From JBBQED01 sp038320345 (GTDB lineage: Bacteria; Bacteroidota; Bacteroidia; AKYH767-A; OLB10): DNA of 64,000 nucleotides. Within the stretch, counting starts at the first letter, position 1. Each line of letters begins with the position of its first letter. Of this stretch, positions 17,901 through 27,152 are shown piece after piece. A model generated the notes under the pieces. It made no database searches, was not told the origin of the DNA, and saw only the letters and a program-made list of their open reading frames with translations. The stretch lies in the NCBI GenBank assembly GCA_038320345.1, contig JBBQED010000002.1, forward strand, positions 1 through 64,000, in the 5' to 3' direction. Made by a program: the position numbers and the translations under genes.

Positions 17901-20900
17901 TTACATATTTCTGCGATATTGTCCACCCACTTCAAACAGTGCTTTTGTAATTTGACCTAGACTACAATATTTAGCAGCTTCCATCATTTGTTCAAACATA
18001 TTTTGATTTCGGATAGCACTCAATTGTAAGTCGCGTAACAATTTTCCTGATACATCCGCATTGCGTTGATGCAGATCTCCGATCATGGTGATCTGATATT
18101 CTTTTTCTTCTGTTGTTGCTCTAATCACTTCTTTCGGCATAACCGTAGGAGAACCTTTCGATGAAAGGAAAGTGTTTACTCCGATAATTGGATATTCGCC
18201 AGTATGCTTTAATGTTTCATAATACAAACTTTCTTCCTGAATTTTCCCGCGTTGATACATTGTTTCCATTGCACCTAATACACCACCACGTTCTGTAATC
18301 CGATCAAACTCTACCAATACCGCTTCTTCAACTAAGTCGGTTAATTCTTCAATGATGAACGACCCCTGCATAGGATTTTCGTTCTTTGCCAAACCTAACT
18401 CACGATTAATGATGAGCTGAATTGCCATCGCTCTTCGCACCGACTCTTCTGTGGGTGTTGTAATCGCTTCGTCGTAAGCATTTGTATGCAGTGAGTTACA
18501 GTTATCGTAAATCGCGTACAAAGCCTGTAAAGTAGTTCTAATATCATTGAAATCGATCTCTTGTGCATGCAATGATCGTCCTGAAGTCTGAATATGGTAT
18601 TTCAACAGCTGACTTCTTTCATTCGCGTTATATTTCAACTTCATCGCCTTCGACCAGATTCTTCTTGCCACTCTTCCGATAACAGAATATTCAGGATCGA
18701 CACCATTGCTGAAGAAGAAACTCAAGTTAGGAGCAAAGGCATTTATATCCATTCCTCGACTGGCATAATATTCTACATACGTGAAACCATTGGAAAGGGT
18801 AAATGCTAATTGCGTTATGGGATTAGCTCCTGCTTCCGCTATATGATAACCACTGATAGACACTGAATAAAAATTCCGGATTTTATGACGGATAAAATAA
18901 TCCTGCATATCGCCCATCAATCGCAAAGCAAATTCAGTACTGAAAATACAGGTATTTTGTGCTTGATCTTCTTTCAAAATATCAGCCTGAACTGTTCCTC
19001 TTACTTGAGCAACTGTTTCGATTTTTATCTTTTCATAGACCTCTTTTGATAAAACCTGATCGCCTGTTACGCCAAGCAACATCAATCCTAATCCATCATT
19101 TCCTTTAGGAAGATCCCCATTATAACGGGGACGCGTAGCCGATTTTTTCTTGTAAAGTTCCTCTATTTTTTCATTCACGAGTTCTTCCATACCATGCTGA
19201 CGGATATATAACTCGCATTGTTGATCAATGGCAGCATTCATAAAAAATCCGGTGAGCATTGCTGCTGGACCATTGATCGTCATGCTTACTGATGTTTTCG
19301 GATCTGTCAAGTTAAATCCGCTATACAATTTTTTAGCATCATCAAGACAACAAATACTCACACCGGAGTTGCCAATTTTCCCATAGATATCTGGACGATA
19401 TTCTGGATCATGACCATATAGCGTTACCGAATCAAACGCAGTACTTAAACGATGAGCGGGCATTCCTAGCGAAACATAATGGAAGCGCCGGTTGGTTCTT
19501 TCCGGACCACCTTCGCCTGCAAACATCCTCGTTGGATCTTCTCCTTCACGTTTGAAAGGAAATACTCCTGCAGTAAATGGAAATTCACCCGGAACATTTT
19601 CTTGTAACATCCACTGCAATTGATCTCCCCACGCTTCAAAACGAGGCATTGAAATTTTAGGGATTTGTGTATGTGAAAGAGATTCAGAATGTGTTTTGAT
19701 TTTAATTTCCTTATCGCGAACTTTGAAAATATAGTACTCGGCTTTGTAGGATTTAATTTTATCTGGAAAGTTCAGCAGCATTTTTTTATTCTGCCCATCT
19801 AAGCGAAGTTCCCATTCTGCATAGGCGGATCTCAATGTTATAATAGCAGCTTCTTTTTCTTTGAGATCGAGACTATCGAGCGCTTCAATGGTGGTATGGA
19901 TGCTATATAACTTCTGTGCAACAGCACTCTGGTCCTTGCTCCAGCGATCATACTGACGGTTATTCTCTGAGATTTCACTTAGATATCGCGTGCGGTGAGG
20001 AGGAATGATGTAAACTTTTTCACTCATCTCATCCGTTACTTCAAAAGTTGATTTTAAATCGGTGCCAGTTTTTTGGACGAGTACATCCATCATCGATTTA
20101 TAGAGGCGGTTCATTCCCGGATCATTAAACTGAGAAGCAATTGTACCAAAAACGGGAAGTGTGTCATCATCTGCATCCCATAGCTGATGATTGCGTTTAT
20201 ACTGTTTTTTTACATCTCTTAATGCATCAAGCGCTCCACGTTTATCGAATTTATTGAGCGCAATCATATCTGCAAAATCGAGCATGTCGATTTTTTCCAA
20301 TTTAGTTGCTGCTCCATAATCCGGTGTCATTACATACAAACTCATATCACAATGTTCTGTAATCTCCGTATCGCTTTGTCCGATTCCGGAAGTTTCGAGA
20401 ATGATAATATCGTAGGCAGCGGCTTTCACAATATCAATAGCTTCCTGTACATATTTAGAGAGTGCCAAATTACTCTGACGCGTTGCTAATGATCGCATGT
20501 AAACACGGTCATTTTGAATTGCATTCATTCGGATTCTATCTCCAAGTAAAGCTCCTCCTGTTTTGCGTTTGGATGGATCCACAGAAATAATTGCCATCGT
20601 CTTTTCTGGAAAATCAATCAGAAACCTACGAACGAGTTCATCCACAAGACTAGATTTGCCTGCCCCTCCAGTTCCTGTTATTCCTATCACTGGTACTTGC
20701 TGCTTTTCTGCTGCTTTTTTTATTTCCGTGTAATACTTTAAAAATTCATCATGATTATTTTCGGCAGCCGAAATGAGTCGCGCAATTGCATACGGATGTT
20801 TGGTATCGAGTTTTTTTACTTCTCCATTCAATTGAAAACCCGTTGGGAAATCACACTTTTCCAACATATCATTGATCATCCCTTGCAAACCCATCGTACG

Positions 20901-21284
20901 TCCATCATCGGGATGATAAATGCGGGTTATGCCATAGTCCTGCAATTCCTTAATCTCTTCAGGTAAAATCGTACCTCCGCCTCCTCCAAAAATGCGGATA
21001 TGACCACAACCTCTTTCTTTTAGTAAATCAAGCATATACTTGAAATACTCAATATGCCCACCCTGATAAGAAGTCATTGCAATGGCATTTGCATCTTCCT
21101 GAATAGCACAATTTACAACATCATTTACACTCCTATCGTGGCCCAAATGAATTACCTCAGCACCGCTGCTTTGTATGATCCGTCGCATAATATTGATGGC
21201 AGCATCATGCCCATCGAATAAACTGGCTGCTGTAACAATACGGATCTTATTTTTAGGAAGATATGGTAACTGTGAATTGTTCAT
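17901..21284 (-). CDS. icmF: Fused acyl-CoA mutase IcmF (B12 domain + GTPase chaperone + mutase)
   Basis: An 1127-residue adenosylcobalamin enzyme that joins in one chain what methylmalonyl-CoA mutase, small subunit and MeaB chaperone do separately. Domains in order: B12-binding (about 10-150; FDGHDAAINIM, MTSYQGGH, IFGGGGGT), G3E-type GTPase (about 195-410; P-loop GTGGAGKSS), linker, then the TIM-barrel mutase (about 560-1127; GVFPFKREGEDPTRMFAGEG, IYGKIGNSGVSI, AEAGANPITQLAF, SLHTNAYDEA). IcmF interconverts isobutyryl-CoA and n-butyryl-CoA; some members act on pivalyl-CoA. The architecture with an N-terminal B12 domain and the FPF segment separates it from plain methylmalonyl-CoA mutase, but the true substrate needs assay. 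Confidence 0.93.
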   Translation of the reverse strand: MNNSQLPYLPKNKIRIVTAASLFDGHDAAINIMRRIIQSSGAEVIHLGHDRSVNDVVNCAIQEDANAIAMTSYQGGHIEYFKYMLDLLKERGCGHIRIFGGGGGTILPEEIKELQDYGITRIYHPDDGRTMGLQGMINDMLEKCDFPTGFQLNGEVKKLDTKHPYAIARLISAAENNHDEFLKYYTEIKKAAEKQQVPVIGITGTGGAGKSSLVDELVRRFLIDFPEKTMAIISVDPSKRKTGGALLGDRIRMNAIQNDRVYMRSLATRQSNLALSKYVQEAIDIVKAAAYDIIILETSGIGQSDTEITEHCDMSLYVMTPDYGAATKLEKIDMLDFADMIALNKFDKRGALDALRDVKKQYKRNHQLWDADDDTLPVFGTIASQFNDPGMNRLYKSMMDVLVQKTGTDLKSTFEVTDEMSEKVYIIPPHRTRYLSEISENNRQYDRWSKDQSAVAQKLYSIHTTIEALDSLDLKEKEAAIITLRSAYAEWELRLDGQNKKMLLNFPDKIKSYKAEYYIFKVRDKEIKIKTHSESLSHTQIPKISMPRFEAWGDQLQWMLQENVPGEFPFTAGVFPFKREGEDPTRMFAGEGGPERTNRRFHYVSLGMPAHRLSTAFDSVTLYGHDPEYRPDIYGKIGNSGVSICCLDDAKKLYSGFNLTDPKTSVSMTINGPAAMLTGFFMNAAIDQQCELYIRQHGMEELVNEKIEELYKKKSATRPRYNGDLPKGNDGLGLMLLGVTGDQVLSKEVYEKIKIETVAQVRGTVQADILKEDQAQNTCIFSTEFALRLMGDMQDYFIRHKIRNFYSVSISGYHIAEAGANPITQLAFTLSNGFTYVEYYASRGMDINAFAPNLSFFFSNGVDPEYSVIGRVARRIWSKAMKLKYNANERSQLLKYHIQTSGRSLHAQEIDFNDIRTTLQALYAIYDNCNSLHTNAYDEAITTPTEESVRRAMAIQLIINRELGLAKNENPMQGSFIIEELTDLVEEAVLVEFDRITERGGVLGAMETMYQRGKIQEESLYYETLKHTGEYPIIGVNTFLSSKGSPTVMPKEVIRATTEEKEYQITMIGDLHQRNADVSGKLLRDLQLSAIRNQNMFEQMMEAAKYCSLGQITKALFEVGGQYRRNM

Positions 21285-21308
21285 TTGTTCTTATGTTGAC
21301 TACTTGCA

Positions 21309-21316
21309 CAAAAATA
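21309..21316 (-). promoter_or_regulatory. -7 element (TATTTTTG) of icmF
   Basis: Exact TAnnTTTG, 24 bases before the icmF ATG on the minus strand. A TTG lies 15 bases further upstream (21332-21334), slightly closer than the 17-23 usually quoted. Confidence 0.45.
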
Positions 21317-21435
21317 GGATAAACCAGACATCAAATAACATTTGATTATTCTTATGAAAATCATGGAGTTTATCACTTTAAATACTCTGAAATCTAATAA
21401 TCTATGGACTAAATACGTGATCTGTTGATTTTAAC

Positions 21436-21443
21436 TAACTTTG
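21436..21443 (+). promoter_or_regulatory. -7 element (TAACTTTG) of sucD
   Basis: Exact TAnnTTTG, 19 bases before the sucD ATG. The only nearby TTG lies 8 bases upstream, which is too close for a standard -33 box. Confidence 0.45.
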
Positions 21444-21462
21444 CGCCTCTTAAACACGAATT

Positions 21463-22347
21463 ATGAGCGTATTAGTAGATAAAAATTCCCGCGTGATTGT
21501 ACAGGGATTTACAGGCAATGAAGGTACTTTTCATGCTACCCAAATGATTGAGTATGGAACTAATGTAGTAGGAGGGGTTACCCCTGGAAAAGGTGGTACT
21601 TCCCATCTCGACCGCCCCGTTTTTAATACTGTTTCTGATGCCGTTCAACAGGCGGGTGCCAATGTTTCTATTGTTTTTGTTCCTCCTGCATTTGCAGCTG
21701 ATGCGATTATGGAAGCTGCTGAAGCTGGAATTAAACTAATCGTCTGTATTACTGAGGGGATTCCAACTCGTGATATGATTATGGTTAAAGAATACATCAG
21801 TGATCGCGATTGTCGTTTGATCGGTCCTAATTGCCCTGGTGTTATTACCCCTGGTGAAGCCAAAGTGGGCATTATGCCAGGATTTGTTTTCAAAAGAGGT
21901 ACCGTAGGGATCGTTTCTAAATCAGGGACGTTAACTTATGAGGCTGCTGATCAAATTGTTAAAGCTGGCCTAGGGATTACTACTGCTATTGGAATTGGTG
22001 GTGACCCAATTATCGGTACTAGCACGAAAGAAGCAGTTGAATTATTTATGAATGATCCTGAAACTGAAGGAATTATTATGATCGGTGAAATCGGAGGAAA
22101 TCTGGAAGCAGAAGCTGCCCGTTATATCCGTGATTCAGGAAATAAAAAGCCAGTGGTTGGTTTCATCGCAGGTCAAACGGCGCCTCCGGGACGACGTATG
22201 GGTCACGCAGGTGCTATCATTGGTGGAGCAGAAGATACTGCAGCCGCGAAAATGAAAATCATGAGCGAGTGCGGTATTCATGTGGTAGCATCTCCTGCAT
22301 TGATAGGAAAAACAATGGCGGAAGTTTTGAAAAAAGTGACTGCTTAA
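21463..22347 (+). CDS. sucD: Succinyl-CoA ligase, alpha subunit
   Basis: The alpha subunit of the TCA-cycle enzyme that makes ATP or GTP from succinyl-CoA. The 294-residue protein opens with the CoA-binding fold (VIVQGFTGNEGTFHATQMIE), has LIGPNCPGVITPGE and IVSKSGTLTYEA, and ends with the phosphohistidine segment RRMGHAGAIIGG. The beta subunit gene sucC is not adjacent, so the complex is encoded at two loci. It diverges from icmF; both enzymes act on CoA thioesters of short acids, but a shared control is only inferred from the shared intergenic region. Confidence 0.96.
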   Translation: MSVLVDKNSRVIVQGFTGNEGTFHATQMIEYGTNVVGGVTPGKGGTSHLDRPVFNTVSDAVQQAGANVSIVFVPPAFAADAIMEAAEAGIKLIVCITEGIPTRDMIMVKEYISDRDCRLIGPNCPGVITPGEAKVGIMPGFVFKRGTVGIVSKSGTLTYEAADQIVKAGLGITTAIGIGGDPIIGTSTKEAVELFMNDPETEGIIMIGEIGGNLEAEAARYIRDSGNKKPVVGFIAGQTAPPGRRMGHAGAIIGGAEDTAAAKMKIMSECGIHVVASPALIGKTMAEVLKKVTA

Positions 22348-22368
22348 ATTTTACATAATTTATAGATC

Positions 22369-22400
22369 AAGGAGAATCATTCATTTGATTCTCCTTTTTT
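22369..22400 (+). terminator. Rho-independent terminator of sucD
   Basis: AAGGAGAATCA and TGATTCTCCTT form a perfect 11-bp stem with a six-base loop followed by six T residues, 21 bases after the sucD stop. Confidence 0.95.
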
Positions 22401-22582
22401 ATTTTAGTTCATTCTTCAAGGATCCTACTTTCATTTTAGTAAATCTGAATGAACGCTCAATTTTTCACAAGTACATAGAGTAGGAGTTTTTAATTGCTGT
22501 GTTCAGAGATATGTGTTTGATATAGGTTTTCACTATTAATTAAATAACTATAAGGGTAAAGAAGTACATCATCAGATGGAAT

Positions 22583-22612
22583 AAAAAAAGCCCCGCTGTT
22601 TTCAGCGGGACT
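22583..22612 (-). terminator. Rho-independent terminator of the outer-membrane barrel gene
   Basis: On the minus strand AGTCCCGCTG pairs with CAGCGGGGCT (10 bp, one G-U) around AAAA, followed by seven T. It lies 24 bases after the stop codon of the porin-like gene. The 180 bases between this and the sucD terminator hold nothing I recognise. Confidence 0.93.
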
Positions 22613-22636
22613 TAAAATCATTTTCTAGTTAACCGT

Positions 22637-23287
22637 TTAATTAGAAGAAAAGTTGTAGTGCAGACCAACATGTAATCCACCTGCAGCAGTATTGGTTGGT
22701 TCGTAATTATTGGAATCATCATCTTTAAAAACATCACTTAATCCCCATCCGAAACGTAATCCGGTAACTAAAGTAAATTTTTCAGATAATTTAACATCAT
22801 AACCGAAGCCTAATTGAACACTAACGTTTAAGCTATTGATTTCGTCACTTTCATAATCACGGTCATCTACACCATCACCAGAGAATGTTCCTTTTGAAAT
22901 TATTCCAAATTGAGGGCCCACTTCAAAGTAAGGACCGTTTTCAGACGTGTATCGAAATAATACAGGAATATCGATAATTTTAATTTTATTTTCAGCTTCT
23001 GTTTTATCACCCGTAAATTGTTCTTTAAGGGAATATTTCTGATTGTATGACGAGAACAGTAAACCGAAAGAAATTCCTGCTACATCTTTAAAATTATAAA
23101 CACCACTCACTCCGAATTGGCCTCCGAATGTTGATTTATAGTCAATTGATTCACCTGCATCTGAAATATTTTTATTAAACAACCAGGTTGAATTATAAGC
23201 ACCTTCGATTCCTGCTCTAAAGGTTTGAGCCTGAGTGATTGCAACTGAGGCTAAAAGAATAGCTGTTAATGTAATTCGCTTGAACAT
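22637..23287 (-). CDS. Outer-membrane beta-barrel protein (porin family)
   Basis: A 216-residue protein with a signal peptide (MFKRITLTAILLASVAITQAQ) and alternating hydrophobic strands that fit the OMP_b-brl_2 type barrel: FRAGIEGAYNSTWLF, FGGQFGVSGVYNF, GISFGLLFSSYNQKY, PYFEVGPQFGII, LNVSVQLGFGYDV and the final GGLHVGLHYNF ending in an aromatic residue close to the C-terminus. Such eight-stranded proteins serve in adhesion or membrane stability; the function is unknown. It is monocistronic, divergent from fabG, with its own terminator. Confidence 0.85.
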   Translation of the reverse strand: MFKRITLTAILLASVAITQAQTFRAGIEGAYNSTWLFNKNISDAGESIDYKSTFGGQFGVSGVYNFKDVAGISFGLLFSSYNQKYSLKEQFTGDKTEAENKIKIIDIPVLFRYTSENGPYFEVGPQFGIISKGTFSGDGVDDRDYESDEINSLNVSVQLGFGYDVKLSEKFTLVTGLRFGWGLSDVFKDDDSNNYEPTNTAAGGLHVGLHYNFSSN

Positions 23288-23350
23288 GTTGGGTTTGGTT
23301 ATATTTGACGCAAAGTAAAGGGAATCTACCTAATCTAGCAAATCTAACCT

Positions 23351-24097
23351 ATGAAACTTCTGCAAGGAAAAAATGCCCTTATCACTGGGGCATCCCGTGG
23401 TATTGGACGGGGAATTGCCATCGAAATGGCTAAACAAGGAGCCAATATTGCATTTACCTATCTTTCATCACCGGAAAAAGCCGCTGAATTAGAGAAAGAA
23501 TTAGAAGCGTTGGGAATTAAAGCTAAAGGCTATCGTTCCGATGCTGCCGACTTCAAATCTGCTGAAGATCTTATTAATGAGGTGGTTAAAGAATTTGGCT
23601 CATTGGAAATTGTTGTAAACAACGCAGGAATCACAAAGGATAACCTACTAATGAGGATGACGGAAGAGCAGTTTGACCAAGTGATCAGCACTAATCTGAA
23701 AAGTGTTTTTAATATTACTAAAGCTTGTCAAAAACCTATGCTCCGTCAAAAAGCGGGAAGCATTATCAATATTTCTTCAGTAGTAGGAGTGAAAGGAAAT
23801 GCGGGTCAGTCTAATTATGCTGCTTCAAAAGCCGGTATTATTGGATTCAGTAAATCCATTGCATTAGAATTGGGATCTAGAAATATCCGTTGCAATGCAA
23901 TTGCTCCGGGCTTTATTGAAACTGAAATGACCGGTGCATTGAATGAAGAAACTGTAAAAGGATGGAGAGATACAATTCCTTTGAAAAGAGGAGGAACACC
24001 GGAAGATGTTGCGAATGCAGTCATTTTCTTTGCCAGTGATTTATCATCTTATATTACCGGCCAAGTTCTTAATGTAGATGGCGGAATGCTTACTTGA
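23351..24097 (+). CDS. fabG: 3-oxoacyl-[acyl-carrier-protein] reductase
   Basis: A 248-residue NADPH-dependent short-chain reductase of fatty acid elongation. It has the cofactor loop TGASRGIGRGIA, NNAGITKDNLLMRM (a FabG hallmark), catalytic Ser in NISSVVGVKGNAGQSNY with Tyr and Lys in YAASKAG, then NAIAPGFIETEMT and the C-terminal SSYITGQVLNVDGGM. Other short-chain reductases share this fold, but the TKDNLLMRM segment and length point to FabG. It is followed 46 bases later by the M16 peptidase pair. Confidence 0.93.
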   Translation: MKLLQGKNALITGASRGIGRGIAIEMAKQGANIAFTYLSSPEKAAELEKELEALGIKAKGYRSDAADFKSAEDLINEVVKEFGSLEIVVNNAGITKDNLLMRMTEEQFDQVISTNLKSVFNITKACQKPMLRQKAGSIINISSVVGVKGNAGQSNYAASKAGIIGFSKSIALELGSRNIRCNAIAPGFIETEMTGALNEETVKGWRDTIPLKRGGTPEDVANAVIFFASDLSSYITGQVLNVDGGMLT

Positions 24098-24143
24098 TTG
24101 AACCAAACAACGAATTATTAAACCATATTTGAATCAAACAACA

Positions 24144-25496
24144 ATGAAACAACACCTGATGTGTCTGGCTGTGATGTTTTCCTTAACAGCAGCTACTGTG
24201 AAGGCTCAGCAAAAGAGTGACAAGATTCTTCCTTATCCGATTTATCAGAATAAAATGCCAAACGGATTAAACGTGGTAACTATCCCTTATGATAGTCCCG
24301 GACTGGCCGCATTTTATATCGTAATGAGAGTAGGTTCAAGAGACGAAATTGAAACCGGGAAATCCGGATTTGCTCACTTCTTTGAACATATGATGTTCAG
24401 AGGAACGGATAAATATCCAAAAGAAGCATATAGCAATGCACTAAAAGCTACAGGCGCAAGTGCGAATGCAAATACTTCATTGGATCGTACAGTTTATCAC
24501 ATGACCGGCAATGCCGCGATGCTGGATAAAATGTTTGAATTGGAAAGTGATCGCTTTCAGAATTTGAAATACTCACTGCAGGATTTTAAAACTGAAGCTG
24601 GAGCCGTAAAAGGAGAGTACACTAAAAATTCAGCGAGTCCTTATACTCAGTTGGATGAAAAAATGAACGAAGTAGCATTTGATGCGCATACTTACAAGCA
24701 TACCACCATGGGCTTTTTTAAAGATGTGGTTGATATGCCCAATCAGTATGATTACTCGATGGAATTCTTCAAACGTTTTTACAAACCCGAATATGCAACG
24801 ATATTGGTAGTAGGTGATGTTACTCCTGAAAGAGTAAATGCACTTGCATTAAAATATTTCGGGGAATGGCAGCGCGGAAATTTTGTTTCCAAAATTCCTG
24901 TTGAACCTGCACAAACTGAAACACGATATGTTCATATCAATGTTCCGAATTTTCCACCAGTATTAAGCTTGAATTATAAATCACCATCGTTCCAAGATAA
25001 TCAAGTTGAAATGCCAGCCATAGATTTATTGAATGCAATTCTCTTTTCAGATAAATCAGATTTGTATAGTAAACTGGTGAATACAGAACAGAAAGTTAGA
25101 GGTATTTTTGGCGGAGCAAACAATACTCGCGACCCTTATCTTAGTCAAGTGCAGGCTTCATTGGTTGATGCAAAAGATATGCAGTACGTAAAGGATGAAA
25201 TCATTAAAGCCATCGAAATGATGAAAACGAAACCTGTGGATGCAAAAGTTCTTGCAGATGCAAAATCTCGTTTGCGTTATAGTTTTGCAATGGAAATGAA
25301 TAGCCCTACCAGTATTGCAGAATCAGTAGCAGGGTATATCTGGGTTACCGGCGATCCCGAATCCATTAATCGTGCTTATGCCATGTATGACAAGGTAACT
25401 CCACAAGATATTATGAATGTGGCTAAAAAGTACTTCGTAAACAGTGGCCTTACCGTAGGTACAATTACTGCTGATGATAATTCTCCTGTTAAGTAA
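24144..25496 (+). CDS. Secreted or periplasmic M16 zinc peptidase (catalytic subunit)
   Basis: A 450-residue M16B-type peptidase. The ATG at 24144 gives a signal peptide (MKQHLMCLAVMFSLTAATVKAQ); a TTG five codons upstream is less likely. The inverted zinc motif HFFEH lies in GFAHFFEHMMFRGTD, and the distal glutamate is in the region TEAGAVKGEYTKN. This is one half of a two-gene unit: the partner that follows after 21 bases lacks the zinc motif, which is the usual arrangement for heterodimeric M16B proteases of the bacterial periplasm. Confidence 0.92.
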   Translation: MKQHLMCLAVMFSLTAATVKAQQKSDKILPYPIYQNKMPNGLNVVTIPYDSPGLAAFYIVMRVGSRDEIETGKSGFAHFFEHMMFRGTDKYPKEAYSNALKATGASANANTSLDRTVYHMTGNAAMLDKMFELESDRFQNLKYSLQDFKTEAGAVKGEYTKNSASPYTQLDEKMNEVAFDAHTYKHTTMGFFKDVVDMPNQYDYSMEFFKRFYKPEYATILVVGDVTPERVNALALKYFGEWQRGNFVSKIPVEPAQTETRYVHINVPNFPPVLSLNYKSPSFQDNQVEMPAIDLLNAILFSDKSDLYSKLVNTEQKVRGIFGGANNTRDPYLSQVQASLVDAKDMQYVKDEIIKAIEMMKTKPVDAKVLADAKSRLRYSFAMEMNSPTSIAESVAGYIWVTGDPESINRAYAMYDKVTPQDIMNVAKKYFVNSGLTVGTITADDNSPVK

Positions 25497-25517
25497 TTCT
25501 AAAAAGAAAAAATAGCT

Positions 25518-27056
25518 ATGAAAAAGCTTTTAACAATATGTTTAATGCTGACTGCATTTATCAGTAATGCAGCAGAAGTGGTAGAACTGAAGTTGGCGAA
25601 ATCAGATTTGATAGTCATTAAAATCATGTTTAAAAATGGATCTATCTGTGATCCTCAAGGTAAAGATGGACTTACAAATTTAACAGCAGAACTAATTGGT
25701 GATGGAGGAACGAAAGACCTTACTAGCACTCAGATTAAAGATCTTATTTATCCTTGGGCTGCAGAATATTTTGTTACTGTGGATAAAGAAGTAAGTATTT
25801 TCACTTTCGAGGTTCACAAAGATCACCTTGATAAATTCTATCCCATCATCAAAGGATTAATATTAAATCCTCGTTTTGCAGAAGATGACTTTAATCGCAT
25901 CAAGTCTAACCAACAGAATTATGTGGATCAAGTTATCCGTTCTTCTTCTGATGAAGAATATAGCAAGAAAGCATTGGAAGAATTACTGTTCAGAGGGACA
26001 ACTTACAGTCATATGGTAGCAGGTACTAGCAGTGGTGTGAAAAGTTGTACACTTGATGATGTAAAAGGGCAGTATCGTAAATATTTTGGAAGTGCAAATA
26101 TGACCATTGGAATTGCTGGAAATTATTCTCCTCAGTTTCTGTCAACTTTAACTGCTGATATGAATACGTTGCCATCGGTCAACATTCCTGTTCCAACAGC
26201 CGTAGCACCTCGCGTTCCAAACGGATTAGAAGTAGAAATTATCGCTAAAGACAATGCGCTTGGTTCTGCCATCTTCGCTGGATTTCCAATGGATCTGAAT
26301 CGTTCAAAAGATGATTTTGCAGCAATGATGATTGCAAATTCATGGCTTGGAGAACATCGCAAATCATACTCCCGTTTATATCAGAAAATTCGTGAACAAC
26401 GTTCTATGAATTATGGTGATTACTCTTATATTGAATGGTACGGTAACGGTGGCTCCAATATGCTTCCAAAAGCGGGTACTCCACGTTCGATTAACTATAC
26501 TTCTTTGTGGCTCCGCCCTGTTCAAACTGCCAAAGGATTAAAAGGGCAATATCCAGAACTTGAATCTATTGAAATTGGTCATGCTCATTTTGCTTTGCGT
26601 ATGGCACTAAGAGAAATGGATCTCTTGGTAAAAAATGGTTTAACTCAACAGGATTTTGATCTTACTCGGAACTTCCTTGTTTCTTATATTAAATTATATG
26701 CACAAACTCCGGAAGCTCAGTTAGGGTATTTACTCGATAGTAAATTCTATGGCAGAAAAGATTGGCTGAAAGAAGCAGATGCGTTATTACAGAAAACTAC
26801 CCTTGCTGATGTGAATGCGGCTATGAAAAAATACTGGCAAACTCAGAATATGTATGTGACTATCGTTACGGATCGCAGTGAAACAGTTCCTCTGGCTAGA
26901 AGCTTGAGAGATAATCTCCCTTCTCCAATGAGTTATAGTAATGTTCTAAAAGGCGTTCTCACTCCTGCTATCCTGGAAGAAGATAAACTGGTAGAGAATT
27001 ATCCATTGAAAGTAACGAGTGTGAAAATCATCGATTCAAACGATACTTTTCGCTAG
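25518..27056 (+). CDS. M16 peptidase-like protein, non-catalytic partner
   Basis: A 512-residue M16-fold protein with signal peptide (MKKLLTICLMLTAFISNAAE). At the place where the catalytic partner has HxxEH it reads GLTNLTAELIGDGGT, so it cannot bind zinc. It keeps the conserved C-terminal domain segment SRLYQKIREQRSMNYGDYSY, whose Arg/Tyr pair in M16B proteins helps hold the substrate in the partner's active site. It therefore probably forms a heterodimer with the upstream gene product. A terminator follows at 27099-27124. Confidence 0.88.
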   Translation: MKKLLTICLMLTAFISNAAEVVELKLAKSDLIVIKIMFKNGSICDPQGKDGLTNLTAELIGDGGTKDLTSTQIKDLIYPWAAEYFVTVDKEVSIFTFEVHKDHLDKFYPIIKGLILNPRFAEDDFNRIKSNQQNYVDQVIRSSSDEEYSKKALEELLFRGTTYSHMVAGTSSGVKSCTLDDVKGQYRKYFGSANMTIGIAGNYSPQFLSTLTADMNTLPSVNIPVPTAVAPRVPNGLEVEIIAKDNALGSAIFAGFPMDLNRSKDDFAAMMIANSWLGEHRKSYSRLYQKIREQRSMNYGDYSYIEWYGNGGSNMLPKAGTPRSINYTSLWLRPVQTAKGLKGQYPELESIEIGHAHFALRMALREMDLLVKNGLTQQDFDLTRNFLVSYIKLYAQTPEAQLGYLLDSKFYGRKDWLKEADALLQKTTLADVNAAMKKYWQTQNMYVTIVTDRSETVPLARSLRDNLPSPMSYSNVLKGVLTPAILEEDKLVENYPLKVTSVKIIDSNDTFR

Positions 27057-27098
27057 TTCGATTTTTCATTTGCGGAATACGCTCCAATAAATTTTACT

Positions 27099-27124
27099 AA
27101 AAAGGTCGCCAACGCGGCCTTTTT
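27099..27124 (+). terminator. Rho-independent terminator of the M16 pair
   Basis: AAAAAGGTCGC pairs with GCGGCCTTTTT (11 bp with one G-U pair) around CAAC. It lies 42 bases after the M16 stop codon and 28 bases before the next start. Confidence 0.9.
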
Positions 27125-27152
27125 AGTTTACTACCTGATTTAATATAAGTCG

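Noticed and set aside
21285..21462. Cobalamin riboswitch before icmF
   Set aside because: The gap is too short and has no B12-box-like segment that I could recognise.
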